DNA of 64,000 bases. Source: Streptomyces sp. NBC_00335 (lineage in GTDB: Bacteria > Actinomycetota > Actinomycetes > Streptomycetales > Streptomycetaceae). The translations under genes were made by a program, and so were the position numbers. The DNA is taken from NCBI RefSeq assembly GCF_036127095.1, contig NZ_CP108006.1, positions 6,873,501 to 6,937,500 of the forward strand, given 5' to 3'. This document shows positions 52,251-62,069 of this stretch, piece after piece; position 1 is the stretch's first letter; every line of letters begins with the position of its first letter. The notes below the pieces were generated by a model. That model made no database searches. It saw only the letters and a list, made by a program, of their open reading frames with translations, and was not told the DNA's origin.

Positions 52251-52330
52251 TTCCCCGCCGCGGTCGGTCTGACGGAAAAACGTCAGCGGCTGTCCTCCAG
52301 GCAGCCGTGTGGTGCTACCGAGGAGGATCC

Positions 52331-53101
52331 ATCAGCACCGAGCCCCGCATCAACGACCGGATTCGCGTTCCCGAGGTACGACTCGTCGGCCCGAGTGGCG
52401 AGCAGGTCGGCATCGTGCCGCTTGCCAAGGCGCTCGAGCTCGCGCAGGAGTACGACCTCGACCTGGTCGAGGTCGCGGCGTCCGCACGCCCGCCGGTCTG
52501 CAAGCTCATGGACTACGGCAAGTTCAAGTACGAGTCGGCCATGAAGGCCCGTGAGGCGCGCAAGAACCAGGCGCACACGGTCATCAAGGAAATGAAGCTC
52601 CGGCCGAAGATCGACCCGCACGACTATGACACCAAGAAGGGTCACGTCGTTCGGTTCCTCAAGCAGGGCGACAAGGTCAAGATCACGATCATGTTCCGTG
52701 GTCGCGAGCAGTCCAGGCCGGAACTCGGCTACCGACTGCTGCAGCGTCTGGCTTCGGACGTCGAGGACCTCGGGTTCATCGAGTCGAACCCGAAGCAGGA
52801 CGGCCGAAACATGATCATGGTTCTCGGTCCGCACAAGAAGAAGACCGAGGCGATGGCCGAAGCCCGCGAGGCGCAGGCCGCCCGCAAGGCCGAGCGCCAG
52901 GGTGCTGTGGCCAGCGACGAGAGTGGTGACGAGGCCCTGGCCGCCGACGCCGCGCTCGAGGCGGAGAACGCTGCACTCGAAGCCGAGGACGTGGACGTCG
53001 ACGTGGAGGACGCTTCCGACGAAGCGGCCGACGCGACCGACGCGGCCGAGGCCGGCACCGACGAGGCAGCCGCCTCGGACGAGGCCTCTGCCCAGGCCTG
53101 A
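52331..53101 (+). CDS. infC: Translation initiation factor IF-3
   Basis: IF-3 controls start-codon selection and ribosome splitting on the 30S subunit. The core covers about 170 residues ([19 protein letters not shown] to [13 protein letters not shown]). The start is probably ATC 52331, since AGGAGG ends four bases before it and IF-3 genes in other bacteria use AUU/AUC starts for autoregulation. GTG 52307 would add eight residues over the ribosome site. The C-terminal 60 residues are an acidic Ala/Glu/Asp-rich tail, unusual compared with IF-3 in other phyla. rpmI and rplT follow. Confidence 0.96.
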   Translation: MSTEPRINDRIRVPEVRLVGPSGEQVGIVPLAKALELAQEYDLDLVEVAASARPPVCKLMDYGKFKYESAMKAREARKNQAHTVIKEMKLRPKIDPHDYDTKKGHVVRFLKQGDKVKITIMFRGREQSRPELGYRLLQRLASDVEDLGFIESNPKQDGRNMIMVLGPHKKKTEAMAEAREAQAARKAERQGAVASDESGDEALAADAALEAENAALEAEDVDVDVEDASDEAADATDAAEAGTDEAAASDEASAQA

Positions 53102-53206
53102 TTCCGAGGCAGCCCGTCTCGGATCACCGATACAACATGACGCTCCCGTGAGCCGGCCCCCCACCAGGGCCGGTGGGGGCGCCACCGACGAGGAGATAAC
53201 GGCGCC

Positions 53207-53401
53207 ATGCCGAAGAACAAGACGCACTCCGGGACCAAGAAGCGCTTCAAGATCACCGGCTCCGGCAAGGTGCTCCGCGAGCGCGCCGGCAAGCGCCACC
53301 TGCTCGAGCACAAGTCGTCCCGTGTCACCCGCCGCCTGACCGGCACCGCGGAGATGGCCCCCGGCGACGCCAAGAAGATCAAGAAGCTTCTCGGCAAGTG
53401 A
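53207..53401 (+). CDS. rpmI: 50S ribosomal protein L35
   Basis: L35 (64 residues) is a small, basic large-subunit protein ([20 protein letters not shown]...). ATG 53207 follows a GAGGAGAT site. It lies between infC and rplT, the classical operon order. Confidence 0.98.
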   Translation: MPKNKTHSGTKKRFKITGSGKVLRERAGKRHLLEHKSSRVTRRLTGTAEMAPGDAKKIKKLLGK

Positions 53402-53504
53402 CGTCCTCCGCTCCCCTTCCGGGAGCGGGAGCACGTCAAGACCGGGACCCCATCGAATTCGGGCCGTGTGAACACTTCCACGGCCCCGCTACAAGGAGTA
53501 CACA

Positions 53505-53891
53505 GTGGCACGCGTCAAGCGGGCAGTAAACGCGCACAAGAAGCGTCGGGCAATCCTCGAGGCGGCGAAGGGTTACCGCGGTCAGCGTTCGCGCCTGTAC
53601 CGCAAGGCCAAGGAGCAGGTCACCCACTCCCTGGTCTACAACTTCAACGACCGCAAGAAGCGCAAGGGCGACTTCCGTCGTCTCTGGATCCAGCGCATCA
53701 ACGCGGCTGCCCGTCAGAACGGCATGACGTACAACCGCCTCATCCAGGGTCTGAACGCCGCCAACATCGAGGTGGACCGCAAGATCCTCGCCGAGCTGGC
53801 CGTCAACGACGCCAACGCGTTCGCCGCGCTGGTCGAGGTCGCGCAGAAGGCCCTCCCGGCCGACGTCAACGCCCCGAAGGTCGCTGCCTAA
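53505..53891 (+). CDS. rplT: 50S ribosomal protein L20
   Basis: L20 (128 residues) is a basic rRNA-binding protein ([25 protein letters not shown]). In several bacteria it also represses its own operon by binding the leader. GTG 53505 follows AAGGAG. A 14-bp hairpin ends the unit. Confidence 0.98.
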   Translation: MARVKRAVNAHKKRRAILEAAKGYRGQRSRLYRKAKEQVTHSLVYNFNDRKKRKGDFRRLWIQRINAAARQNGMTYNRLIQGLNAANIEVDRKILAELAVNDANAFAALVEVAQKALPADVNAPKVAA

Positions 53892-53922
53892 GCAGCACGC
53901 CCTCAAGGCTGCAGTAACTTGC

Positions 53923-53955
53923 CCGGACCCGCAGGCCTCGCGCCTGCGGGTCCGG
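53923..53955 (+). terminator. Terminator after rplT
   Basis: A perfect 14-bp stem (CCGGACCCGCAGGC at 53923-53936 with 53942-53955) closes a 5-base loop. No T-run follows. Confidence 0.8.
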
Positions 53956-54018
53956 TGCGTTGAGCACCGAGTTCGACCGAGTTCCACCCGCTGTACGTAC
54001 GGAAGCGAGCCGACCGCC

Positions 54019-54879
54019 ATGGGCACCCCCGCCGAGCTGATCTCCCCCCGGTCCACCCGGGTGGCCGCCGCCAGGCGACTGGCGCGACGCAATTTCCGCA
54101 CCAAGGAGCGCCGCTTCATCGCCGAGGGCCCGCAGGCCGTGCGCGAGGCCGTGGAGCACCGCGGCGCCGGCGGCGAGTCCACGCTGATCGAGCTGTTCGC
54201 GACCGTGGAGGCCGCCGAGCGCTACGCCGACATCGTCGACGCCGCGTACGCCGCCGGGGCCCGGGTCCACTACGCCTCCGACGAGGTGCTCGCGGAGGTC
54301 TCGCAGACCGTCACCCCGCAGGGCCTGGTCGGCGTCTGCCACTTCCTGGACTCCCCGTTCGAGGAGATCCTCAAGGCCCGGCCCAAGCTCGTCGCCGTCC
54401 TCGCGCACGTCCGCGACCCCGGCAACGCCGGTACGGTGCTGCGCTGCGCGGACGCCGCCGGAGCCGACGCGGTCGTGCTGACCGACGCCTCCGTGGACCT
54501 GTACAACCCCAAGTCGGTACGCGCCTCCGTGGGCTCCCTCTTCCACCTTCCGGTGGCCGTCGGCGTGCCCGTGGAACAGGCCGTCGAAGGGCTGCGCGCG
54601 GCCGGCGTGCGGATCCTGGCCGCCGACGGGGCCGGTACGGACGACCTCGACGCCGAGCTCGACGCGGGCACCATGGGCACCCCCTCGGCCTGGATCTTCG
54701 GCAACGAGGCCTGGGGCCTGCCCGAGGAGACCAGGGCGCTCGCCGACGCGGTCGTACGGGTCCCGATCCACGGAAAGGCCGAGAGCCTGAACCTCGCCAC
54801 GGCCGCCGCGGTGTGCCTGTACGCCTCCGCGCGTGCACAGCGGGCGCCCGGAGGGTGCCGCTCCGTGACCCCCAGCTAG
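54019..54879 (+). CDS. SpoU/TrmH-family RNA 2'-O-methyltransferase
   Basis: This 286-residue SPOUT enzyme is predicted to methylate a ribose in rRNA or tRNA. The N-terminal part (RRNFRTKERRFIAEGPQAVREAVE) is the substrate-binding domain; LAHVRDPGNAGTVLRCADAAGADAVVL, FGNEAWGLP and VPIHGKAESLNLATAAAV are motifs 1-3 of the knot. ATG 54019 fits. It sits downstream of rplT, as in related genomes. A thiostrepton-resistance methylase (TsnR) is a relative, but nothing here supports that specific role. Confidence 0.93.
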   Translation: MGTPAELISPRSTRVAAARRLARRNFRTKERRFIAEGPQAVREAVEHRGAGGESTLIELFATVEAAERYADIVDAAYAAGARVHYASDEVLAEVSQTVTPQGLVGVCHFLDSPFEEILKARPKLVAVLAHVRDPGNAGTVLRCADAAGADAVVLTDASVDLYNPKSVRASVGSLFHLPVAVGVPVEQAVEGLRAAGVRILAADGAGTDDLDAELDAGTMGTPSAWIFGNEAWGLPEETRALADAVVRVPIHGKAESLNLATAAAVCLYASARAQRAPGGCRSVTPS

Positions 54880-54935
54880 TAATGTGGCGGCCCGGGGGGC
54901 CCACTGTGCTACTCGGAGATGTGGGGTACGGGGAC

Positions 54936-56240
54936 ATGACCGTCGGTACGAACAGCTCGCCAGGTGCCGCCAAGGCGGCCGGCGCACCGGTCCTGGCGAC
55001 CGTGTCCCAGCTGGCCGCGCCCGCCGCCCGGGTGCCGGTGCAGCATCCCCAGGCGGCTTCCGCCGCCACCGCCCCGCCCGCGCGGGCCCTGCCCGCGCCC
55101 GCGAGCCCCGTAGGCCCCGCCGCAGAGGGGCCGGACGCGCCGGAGGACTCCGACGGGCACGGCGAGTACGCCGCGCTCGGGATCGACCCCGACGACCTGC
55201 CCGACGGGCTGGTGATCGCGGACGCCACCGGCCGGGTCATCTGCTTCAACTCCGCGGCGGCCCGGATCACCGCCCTCGTGGCGGGCGAGGCCCTGGGCCT
55301 GGAGATCGAGCGCGCACTCCCTCTGGAGGACCTCGAAGGCCGCCGCTGGTGGGCGCTGACCGACCCCTACGGAGGCCTCGCCACCCGGCGCGGACAGCCC
55401 GAGCGCAACCTGCTGCTCCCCGGCGGCCGCGAGGTGCTCGTCTCCGCCCGCTACGTGCGCACCCACCCCAAGGGCCCGGTGCGCCGGCTCGTGGTGACCC
55501 TGCGCGGCACCGAGGCCCGGCGGCGCACCGAGCGCAGCCACGCCGAGCTGATCGCCACCGTCGCGCACGAGTTGCGCTCCCCGCTCACCTCCGTGAAGGG
55601 GTTCACGGCGACCCTGCTCGCCAAGTGGGAGCGGTTCACGGACGACCAGAAGCGCTTGATGCTGGAGACGGTCGACGCCGACGCGAACCGCGTCACCCGG
55701 CTCATCGCCGAGCTCCTGGACATCTCCCGCATCGACTCGGGCCGTCTGGAGGTCCGCCGCCAGCCGGTCGACATCTCCACCGCCGTGGGCCGCCACGTCC
55801 AGGCGCTCACCGCGAACGGACAGGCCCCGGAGCGGTTCCTGGTCAGCGTGAGCCGACCGCTGCCCGACTTGTGGGCGGACCCGGACAAAATTGACCAGAT
55901 CCTCGGCAACCTGCTCGAAAATGCGGTGCGGCACGGCGACGGAACCGTCACCATCGACGTGACGCCGACCAGCTTCGCGAATGCCGCGGGGAAGACCGAG
56001 AAGGGAACCGCCGTCACCGTGACCGATGAAGGCCCTGGTATCCCCGAGGAGTCGATGGGCCGCGTCTTCACCCGTTTCTGGCGGGGCAGCAAGCGCGGCG
56101 GCACCGGTCTGGGCCTCTACATCGTCAAGGGCATCGTGGAAGCCCACGGCGGCACCATCAAGGTCGGCCGCGGCCCCGGAGGCGGCGCCGAGTTCCGATT
56201 TATCCTGCCCGTCGGCGCCCCGGCGTACCTCACGCAGTAG
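54936..56240 (+). CDS. PAS-domain sensor histidine kinase, orphan
   Basis: This 434-residue kinase has an Ala/Pro-rich N-terminus, a PAS domain (about 85-190), a HisKA domain with His211 ([12 protein letters not shown]) and an ATPase domain ([41 protein letters not shown]). No transmembrane helix is seen, so it is likely cytoplasmic. ATG 54936 is the best start; GTG 54921 is possible. No response regulator gene is adjacent. Confidence 0.93.
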   Translation: MTVGTNSSPGAAKAAGAPVLATVSQLAAPAARVPVQHPQAASAATAPPARALPAPASPVGPAAEGPDAPEDSDGHGEYAALGIDPDDLPDGLVIADATGRVICFNSAAARITALVAGEALGLEIERALPLEDLEGRRWWALTDPYGGLATRRGQPERNLLLPGGREVLVSARYVRTHPKGPVRRLVVTLRGTEARRRTERSHAELIATVAHELRSPLTSVKGFTATLLAKWERFTDDQKRLMLETVDADANRVTRLIAELLDISRIDSGRLEVRRQPVDISTAVGRHVQALTANGQAPERFLVSVSRPLPDLWADPDKIDQILGNLLENAVRHGDGTVTIDVTPTSFANAAGKTEKGTAVTVTDEGPGIPEESMGRVFTRFWRGSKRGGTGLGLYIVKGIVEAHGGTIKVGRGPGGGAEFRFILPVGAPAYLTQ

Positions 56241-56392
56241 CCCTGCGGAGCGTCTCGCCAGGCGGCCCACGGGCTCCTTCACCCCCAGCGACCTTTAGAC
56301 TCGACCTTTGGCACCTTTGTGTCCTTGTGCCGAGCGCGTCCTGCGCGTCGCGCGGGGGACCCACCAGCCAGCCATCGGAAGTACGGGAAGAG

Positions 56393-57520
56393 ATGTCGGC
56401 ACCGAACAAGTCGTACGACCCTGTCGAGGTCGAGGCACTGAAACCGGAAGAGATCGAGCGCATGCGGGACGAGGCGCTCGCCGCCTTCGCCGCCGCCGGC
56501 GACCTCGACGAACTTCGGGAGGCGAAGACCGCGCACATGGGCGACCGCTCGCCCCTGGCGCTCGCCAACCGAGAGATCGGCGCGCTGCCCCCGCAGGCCA
56601 AGGCCACCGCGGGCAAGCTCGTGGGTCAGGCCCGGGGCGCCGTGAACAAGGCCTTCGGGGCCCGCACGGTCGCGCTCGAAGCCGAGCGCGACGAGCGGGT
56701 GCTGGTCGAGGAGGCGGTGGACGTCACGCTGCCCCACGACCGCGTGCCCGCCGGCGCCCGGCACCCCCTGACCACGCTGATGGACCGCATCGCGGACATC
56801 TTCGTGGCCATGGGGTACGAGGTCGCGGAGGGCCCCGAGGTCGAGGCGGAGTGGTTCAACTTCGACGCCCTCAACTTCACGCCCGACCACCCCGCGCGCC
56901 AGATGCAGGACACCTTCTTCGTCCGGGGGCCGGAAGGCACCGAGGGCGACGAGTCGGGCGTCGTGCTGCGCACCCACACCTCCCCGGTGCAGGCGCGCTC
57001 GCTGCTGGAGCGCAAGCCCCCCGTCTACATCGTGTGCCCGGGGCGGGTGTACCGCACCGACGAGCTCGACGCGACGCACACCCCGGTCTTCCACCAGGTC
57101 GAGCTGCTCGCCGTGGACGAGGGCCTGACCATGGCGGACCTCAAGGGCACCATGGACCACATGGTCCAGGAGCTGTTCGGCGAGGGCACCACCACGCGCC
57201 TGCGCCCGCACTTCTTCCCCTTCACCGAGCCGTCCGCCGAGATGGACATGCAGTGCTACGTGTGCCGCGGTGCGTCGGTGGGCAACCCCGACCGCCCGTG
57301 CCGCACCTGCTCCAGCGAGGGCTGGATCGAGCTCGGCGGCTGCGGCATGGTCAACCCGAAGGTGCTCATCGCCTGCGGTGTGGACCCGGAGAAGTACAGC
57401 GGGTTCGCCTTCGGCTTCGGCATCGAGCGGATGCTGATGTTCCGCCACAACGTAGAAGACATGCGAGACATGGTCGAGGGTGACATCCGTTTCACCCGGC
57501 CGTTCGGGATGGAGATCTGA
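56393..57520 (+). CDS. pheS: Phenylalanine-tRNA ligase alpha subunit
   Basis: PheS (375 residues) is the catalytic subunit of class II phenylalanyl-tRNA synthetase. It has an N-terminal coiled-coil, motif 2 ([12 protein letters not shown]) and motif 3 ([13 protein letters not shown]). ATG 56393 follows GGGAAGAG. It overlaps pheT by one base (TGATG). No T-box or phenylalanine-rich leader peptide was found upstream. Confidence 0.98.
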   Translation: MSAPNKSYDPVEVEALKPEEIERMRDEALAAFAAAGDLDELREAKTAHMGDRSPLALANREIGALPPQAKATAGKLVGQARGAVNKAFGARTVALEAERDERVLVEEAVDVTLPHDRVPAGARHPLTTLMDRIADIFVAMGYEVAEGPEVEAEWFNFDALNFTPDHPARQMQDTFFVRGPEGTEGDESGVVLRTHTSPVQARSLLERKPPVYIVCPGRVYRTDELDATHTPVFHQVELLAVDEGLTMADLKGTMDHMVQELFGEGTTTRLRPHFFPFTEPSAEMDMQCYVCRGASVGNPDRPCRTCSSEGWIELGGCGMVNPKVLIACGVDPEKYSGFAFGFGIERMLMFRHNVEDMRDMVEGDIRFTRPFGMEI

Positions 57521-60048
57521 TGCGGGTCCCGCTTTCTTGGCTGCGGGAGTACGTCGACCTCCCCGCGGGTGAAACCGGTCGCGACGTGGCCCACAAGCTC
57601 GTCGACGCCGGCCTCGAGGTCGAAACCGTGGAGCAGCTCGGCGGCGGGCTCAAGGGCCCGCTCGTCGTCGGCCAGGTGCTGACCATCGAGGAGCTCGAAG
57701 GCTTCCGCAAGCCGATCCGCTTCTGCACGGTGGACGTCGGCCAGGCCAACGGAACCGGCCTGCCGCAGGAGATCGTCTGCGGCGCCCGGAACTTCTCCGT
57801 CGGCGACAAGGTCGTCGTGGTCCTGCCGGGCGCGGTCCTGCCCGGCGACTTCGCGATCGCCGCGCGCGAGACGTACGGCCGCACCTCGCACGGCATGATC
57901 TGCTCCGGCGACGAGCTGGGCATGGGCGACGACGGCACGCACGGCATCATCGTGCTGCCGCACGAGCACGAGGTCGGCACCGACGCGATCAAGCTCCTGG
58001 AGCTGGTCGACGAGGTCCTCGACATCGACATCACCCCGGACCGCGGCTACTGCATGTCCATGCGCGGTGTGGCCCGCGAGGCCGCCACCGCGTACGGCCT
58101 GCCGCTGCGCGACCCGGCGCTGCTCGACGTGCCCGCGCCGAACTCGTACGGCTACGCCGTCAAGATCGACGACCCGCGGGGCTGCGACCGCTTCACCGCG
58201 CGCACGGTGACCGGCCTCGACCCCGAGGCGCGCTCCCCGATCTGGCTCACGCGCCGCCTCCAGAAGGCGGGCATGCGCCCGATCTCGCTCGCCGTGGACA
58301 TCACCAACTACGTGATGCTGGAACTCGGCCAGCCGCTGCACGCCTACGACCGCTCGCGGATCGACGGCGCCATCGGCGTCCGCCGGGCCGAGCAGGGCGA
58401 GAAGTTCACCACCCTGGACGGGGTCAAGCGCACGCTCGACTCCGAGGACCTGGTGATCACCGACAACAGCGGCCCGATCGGGCTCGCCGGTGTCATGGGC
58501 GGCGCCAACACCGAGATCGCCGACTCCGTCACCGACCCCGAGACGGGCGCCGTCACCGGCACCACCGAGGTCGTCGTGGAGGCCGCGCACTTCGACTCCG
58601 TGTCGATCTCGCGCACCGCCCGCCGCCTCAAGCTGTCCTCCGAGGCGTCCAAGCGCTTCGAGCGCGGCGTCGACCCGCAGGCCGCCGCCGCTGCCGCGCA
58701 GCGCACCGTCGACCTGCTCGTGCTGCTGGCGGGCGGCACCGCCGAGGCCGGCGTCACCGAGCTCACCGCCCCGGGCGCCCCGCGCACCATCGCGATGAGC
58801 GCGGACCACCCCGACAAGGTCGCGGGCATGCAGTACGGCCGGGAGACCGTCGTACGCCGCCTGCAGGAGGTCGGCTGCGACGTCTACGGCCAGGACGAGC
58901 TCGTCGTCACGGCGCCCTCGTGGCGGCCCGACCTCGCCGAGCCCAACGACCTCGCCGAGGAAGTCATCCGGCTGGAGGGCTACGGGAACCTTCCCTCCAC
59001 CCTCCCGCAGGTGCCCTCCGGCCGCGGTCTGACCGCCCGGCAGCAGCTGCACCGCCGGGTGGGCCGCGCGCTGGCCGGCGCGGGCTACGTCGAGGCGCTC
59101 AGCTACCCGTTCCTGGGCGAGGGCGTCTTCGACCAGCTCCAGCTGCCCGCGCACGACGCCTCCCGCCAGGTCGTCAAGCTGGTCAACCCGATCTCCGACG
59201 AGGAGCCGGCGCTGCGCACCACGCTGCTGCCGGGTCTGCTCGGCGCGCTGCGCCGCAACGACAGCCGGGGCAGCCACGACCTCGCCCTCTTCGAGACCGG
59301 CTCGGTCTTCCGGGCCGCCGCGCAGCCGGGCGTCGCCGTACGCCTCGGCGTCGACCGGCGTCCCACCGACGAGGAGATCGCCACCCTGAACGCGGCCCTG
59401 CCCGCGCAGCCGCGCTACGCCGCGGTCGTGCTGGCCGGGGCCCGCGAGCAGGCCGGCTGGTGGGGCAAGGGCCGTCCGGCCGACTGGGCCGACGCGGTCC
59501 AGGCGGCGCGCTCGCTGGCCGTCGAGGCCGGTGCGGAGCTCGTCGTGCGCCAGGGCCAGTACGGTCCCTGGCACCCGGGCCGCTGCGCCGAGCTGCTCGT
59601 CACCCTGGACGGGGTGGAGACGGTCATCGGGCACGCCGGTGAGCTGCACCCGCGCGTGGTCAAGGCGATGGGTCTGCCGGCCCGCACCAGCGCCATGGAG
59701 CTCGACCTGGACCGCCTCGCGGCGGCCGGCGGCGAGGCCCTCCAGGCTCCCCGGATCTCCTCCTTCCCGGTGGCGACCCAGGACGTCGCGCTGATCGTGG
59801 ACGCGTCGGTGCCGGCATCCGCCGTCGAGGACGCGCTGCACAAGGGCGCCGGTGAACTGCTGGAGTCCCTGCGGCTGTTCGACGTGTTCGAGGGCGAGCA
59901 GGTGGGCGAGGGCAAGAAGTCCCTCGCGTACGCGCTGCGCTTCCGCGCGACCGACCGGACGCTGACCGCCGAGGAGTCCACGGCGGCCCGCGACGCGGCG
60001 GTCGCCCTGGCGGGCGAGCGCACGGGCGCGGTACTGCGCGGCGCGTAG
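57520..60048 (+). CDS. pheT: Phenylalanine-tRNA ligase beta subunit
   Basis: PheT (842 residues) is the large subunit, with an N-terminal tRNA-binding OB domain (about 40-150), B3/B4 editing and B5 domains, and a C-terminal anticodon-binding FDX-ACB domain ([19 protein letters not shown] to RTGAVLRGA). ATG overlaps the pheS stop codon, so translation is coupled. The length is normal for the family. A hairpin follows. Confidence 0.98.
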   Translation: MRVPLSWLREYVDLPAGETGRDVAHKLVDAGLEVETVEQLGGGLKGPLVVGQVLTIEELEGFRKPIRFCTVDVGQANGTGLPQEIVCGARNFSVGDKVVVVLPGAVLPGDFAIAARETYGRTSHGMICSGDELGMGDDGTHGIIVLPHEHEVGTDAIKLLELVDEVLDIDITPDRGYCMSMRGVAREAATAYGLPLRDPALLDVPAPNSYGYAVKIDDPRGCDRFTARTVTGLDPEARSPIWLTRRLQKAGMRPISLAVDITNYVMLELGQPLHAYDRSRIDGAIGVRRAEQGEKFTTLDGVKRTLDSEDLVITDNSGPIGLAGVMGGANTEIADSVTDPETGAVTGTTEVVVEAAHFDSVSISRTARRLKLSSEASKRFERGVDPQAAAAAAQRTVDLLVLLAGGTAEAGVTELTAPGAPRTIAMSADHPDKVAGMQYGRETVVRRLQEVGCDVYGQDELVVTAPSWRPDLAEPNDLAEEVIRLEGYGNLPSTLPQVPSGRGLTARQQLHRRVGRALAGAGYVEALSYPFLGEGVFDQLQLPAHDASRQVVKLVNPISDEEPALRTTLLPGLLGALRRNDSRGSHDLALFETGSVFRAAAQPGVAVRLGVDRRPTDEEIATLNAALPAQPRYAAVVLAGAREQAGWWGKGRPADWADAVQAARSLAVEAGAELVVRQGQYGPWHPGRCAELLVTLDGVETVIGHAGELHPRVVKAMGLPARTSAMELDLDRLAAAGGEALQAPRISSFPVATQDVALIVDASVPASAVEDALHKGAGELLESLRLFDVFEGEQVGEGKKSLAYALRFRATDRTLTAEESTAARDAAVALAGERTGAVLRGA

Positions 60049-60068
60049 CCGCTGCCGCTTGCTGTGCC

Positions 60069-60104
60069 GAGGGGGTGCATCCCGGTTCCGGGGTGTGCCC
60101 CCTC
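60069..60104 (+). terminator. Hairpin after pheT
   Basis: GAGGGGG (60069-60075) pairs with CCCCCTC (60098-60104); wobble and further pairs extend the stem inward to about 15 bp. No T-run follows. Confidence 0.65.
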
Positions 60105-60151
60105 AGTCGTTCCCGGCTGCGCGGGGTGGCGGGGCGGCCCTGCGGGGCTGG

Positions 60152-60249
60152 TCCCCTACCCACCCTTCGCCCGTTCCCCGGGCTCCGCCCGGACCCGGTC
60201 CTCAAACGCCGGACGGGCTGGAAAAATCCAGCCTCGCCGGCGTTTGAGG
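60152..60249. repeat. Copy 3 of the dispersed repeat, ending in a long hairpin
   Basis: Bases 60152-60213 match the repeats at 32436 and 38501. They run into CCTCAAACGCCGG (60200-60212), which pairs exactly with 60237-60249; an inner GCTGGA/TCCAGC stem closes an AAAA loop. This is an intergenic palindrome of a type common in streptomycetes. Confidence 0.88.
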
Positions 60250-60569
60250 CGCGGGGTCTGGGGACGGGGCCGCGGGCGTCCGCGCCGGTGGCGGGACCAC
60301 GCGGGCCGGGCCCGGTGGGTGGGCCCGGCCCGCGTTCGGTCCGGCTCGGCCGGGGCCCGGCGACCAACCAGGACCCGGCGGAGCCGAAGCGCGCCGCCCG
60401 CCTGCCGTGGAGTGTCGGGCAGACAACAGGACGGGCGGCGCGGTTGACGGGTCGTCGCACTGTACGAGGGGGAGCCGACGACCCGAGCTACCTCTTGGCG
60501 AGGCCCTTAAGTGAAGCGCTCGGACGGGCCCGCGCGGCAGGGTGCGTATCGCATTTATGCGCGTACGGC

Positions 60570-60588
60570 GTTCACACCCCGTGTGAAC
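60570..60588. promoter_or_regulatory. 19-bp palindrome upstream of regulator gene
   Basis: GTTCACAC-CCC-GTGTGAAC is a perfect inverted repeat, 43 bases before the regulator start codon. A second small palindrome (CGCATTTATGCG) lies at 60550-60561. They are candidate operators. Confidence 0.55.
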
Positions 60589-60631
60589 CCCGCACCCACT
60601 AGCCTGGTTGCCACGAGCCCTTGGAGCGGCC

Positions 60632-61969
60632 ATGCAGCCCAATGCACTGCTCGACGCCCTCCTCGCCGAGGCGGGAATGTCCCACGCCGGACTCGCCGCG
60701 TACGTGAACCAGGCGGGCCGCTCCCGCGGACTCGCCCTGCGCTACGAACACACCGCCGTGGCCCGGTGGTTGAAGGGTCAGCGTCCGCGCGGTCAGGTCC
60801 CGGACCTGATCTGCGAGGTGATCGGGGGCCGGCTGCGGCGGCCGCTCTCCCTGGACGACGTGGGCTTCGGCGTGCCCGGGCAGTCCGCAGATCTCCACGG
60901 GTCCGCGCTCAGCGGCTTCGTCGACCGGGCCGCCGCCCTGTGGCGCTCCGACGGCAACGGCCGCCAGCCCCTCGACGCCGGCGCCCTCACCGGTACTCCC
61001 GCGGTGATGCCCGTGTGGGAGTGGGAGAACCCGCCCGAGGACGCCGACGTGTCCCGCGAGGGACCGACCCGGGTCGGCCCCGAGCACGTGGAGATCCTGA
61101 AGGCCGCCCGCGCGCACTACGAGCTGATGTACCGCCGGGCCGGCGGCGTGGCCACCCGCGACCGGGTGGTCCGCTTCCTCGGTACCGAGACCGCCCCGAT
61201 GCTGCGCGGCAGTTACTCCGACGGGCTGGGCCGCAGCCTGCACCGGGCCGGTGGTTCCCTGGTGGCGGTGGCGGGGATCTGCGCGTACGACTCGGACGCG
61301 CACGGGCTGGCCCAGCGCTACTTCCACCAGGCGCTGAGGCTGGCCAAGGCCAGCGGGGACCGGGGGCTCGGGGCCTATGTGATCGCGCTCATCGTCAACC
61401 AGTCCCTGCATCTACGGGAGTTCCGCCAGGCCGTGGCCTTCGCCGAGGCCGCCCTGCGCGCGGCCGGCCGGCACACCACCCCGGCCCTGGCCGCGGACCT
61501 GTACGCCATGCAGGCCAAGGCGTACGCCCAACTCGGCGATACAGGAGCCGCGTTGGCCTGCATCCGCAAGGCCGAGGCGGCGGCGGAGCGGATCCGCCCC
61601 GGCACGGAGCCGGACGAGACGGGGTACGTACAGCCCGGGCTGGTCAACGTACAGGTGGCGGAGGCGCTGCTGGGTCTGGGTGATCTGCGGGCGGCCCGGG
61701 AGCAGGCCTCGGCGGCCGTCGGCACTCCCGCGCACGACCGGGGCCGGGTGCACCGGCTCGCGATGCTGTGCGAGATCCAGCTGCGCCAGGGCGAGGCCGA
61801 TCAGGCGATGGCCTCGGCGGCCGAAATGGCCGAGCGGGCCAAGGGGATGGAGTCCCTGCGCCTGCGCGACCGGCTGCGCGCGGTCCGGGAGCAGCTGCTG
61901 ACCAGCGGTTGTTCGGGGGCCGAGGACGCGGCCGAGCTCATCGACGGGGCGCTTCGCGTTCCGCTGTGA
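60632..61969 (+). CDS. Streptomycete HTH/TPR-type regulator (NsdA-like)
   Basis: This 445-residue protein has an N-terminal XRE-like region (LLAEAGMSHAGLAAYVNQAGRSRG) and a helical, TPR-like C-terminal half (FHQALRLAKASGDRGLGAYVIA; YAMQAKAYAQLGDTGAALACIRKAEAA). It resembles the NsdA family, streptomycete regulators linked to antibiotic production and morphology; this comparison is by appearance. ATG 60632 follows TTGGAGCGG. The start lies 43 bases beyond a palindrome. The NUDIX gene follows in the same direction. Confidence 0.88.
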   Translation: MQPNALLDALLAEAGMSHAGLAAYVNQAGRSRGLALRYEHTAVARWLKGQRPRGQVPDLICEVIGGRLRRPLSLDDVGFGVPGQSADLHGSALSGFVDRAAALWRSDGNGRQPLDAGALTGTPAVMPVWEWENPPEDADVSREGPTRVGPEHVEILKAARAHYELMYRRAGGVATRDRVVRFLGTETAPMLRGSYSDGLGRSLHRAGGSLVAVAGICAYDSDAHGLAQRYFHQALRLAKASGDRGLGAYVIALIVNQSLHLREFRQAVAFAEAALRAAGRHTTPALAADLYAMQAKAYAQLGDTGAALACIRKAEAAAERIRPGTEPDETGYVQPGLVNVQVAEALLGLGDLRAAREQASAAVGTPAHDRGRVHRLAMLCEIQLRQGEADQAMASAAEMAERAKGMESLRLRDRLRAVREQLLTSGCSGAEDAAELIDGALRVPL

Positions 61970-62037
61970 CATCCCCGCGGCGTTCTCTGCGCCGCCCTTT
62001 GCGCGTTCCCCTGGGCAGGGGTGAACTGCTGCCATGT

Positions 62038-62064
62038 TGCCACCTACTCGATCGGAAGGTGGCA
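62038..62064 (+). promoter_or_regulatory. Inverted repeat covering the NUDIX ribosome site
   Basis: TGCCACCT (62038-62045) and AGGTGGCA (62057-62064) form an 8-bp stem with an 11-base interior. The right arm overlaps GGAAGG (62054-62059), the likely ribosome site. It may act as an operator or hide the site in mRNA. Confidence 0.5.
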
Positions 62065-62069
62065 GAACC

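Larger units (their letters stand above)
51984..52330 (+). other. infC leader region
   Basis: This 347-base stretch holds no gene but a probable promoter, a 24-base hairpin and an intrinsic terminator in front of infC-rpmI-rplT. Its structure suggests transcription attenuation of the operon. Open frames crossing it lack protein-like composition. Confidence 0.7.
60049..60631. other. 583-base gap with hairpins and an operator
   Basis: No gene is seen here. It holds a pheT terminator, a copy of the dispersed repeat with a long A-loop hairpin, and two palindromes close to the next gene. Promoter hexamers were sought but none with good spacing was found. Confidence 0.7.

Noticed and set aside
52307..52330. 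GTG 52307 as the infC start
   Set aside because: It would place the AGGAGG ribosome site inside the coding region and adds residues not seen in IF-3 families; kept only as an alternative.
56241..56392. T-box or phenylalanine leader peptide before pheS
   Set aside because: No short open frame with Phe codons and no T-box-like conserved sequence was found.
57256..59841. 861-codon minus-strand frame opposite pheT
   Set aside because: Shadow of pheT with Ala/Gly/Arg/Val bias and no domain.
60444..60468. Promoter with TTGACG and TACGAG before the regulator
   Set aside because: The spacing is only 13 bases, too short for a sigma-70 type promoter.
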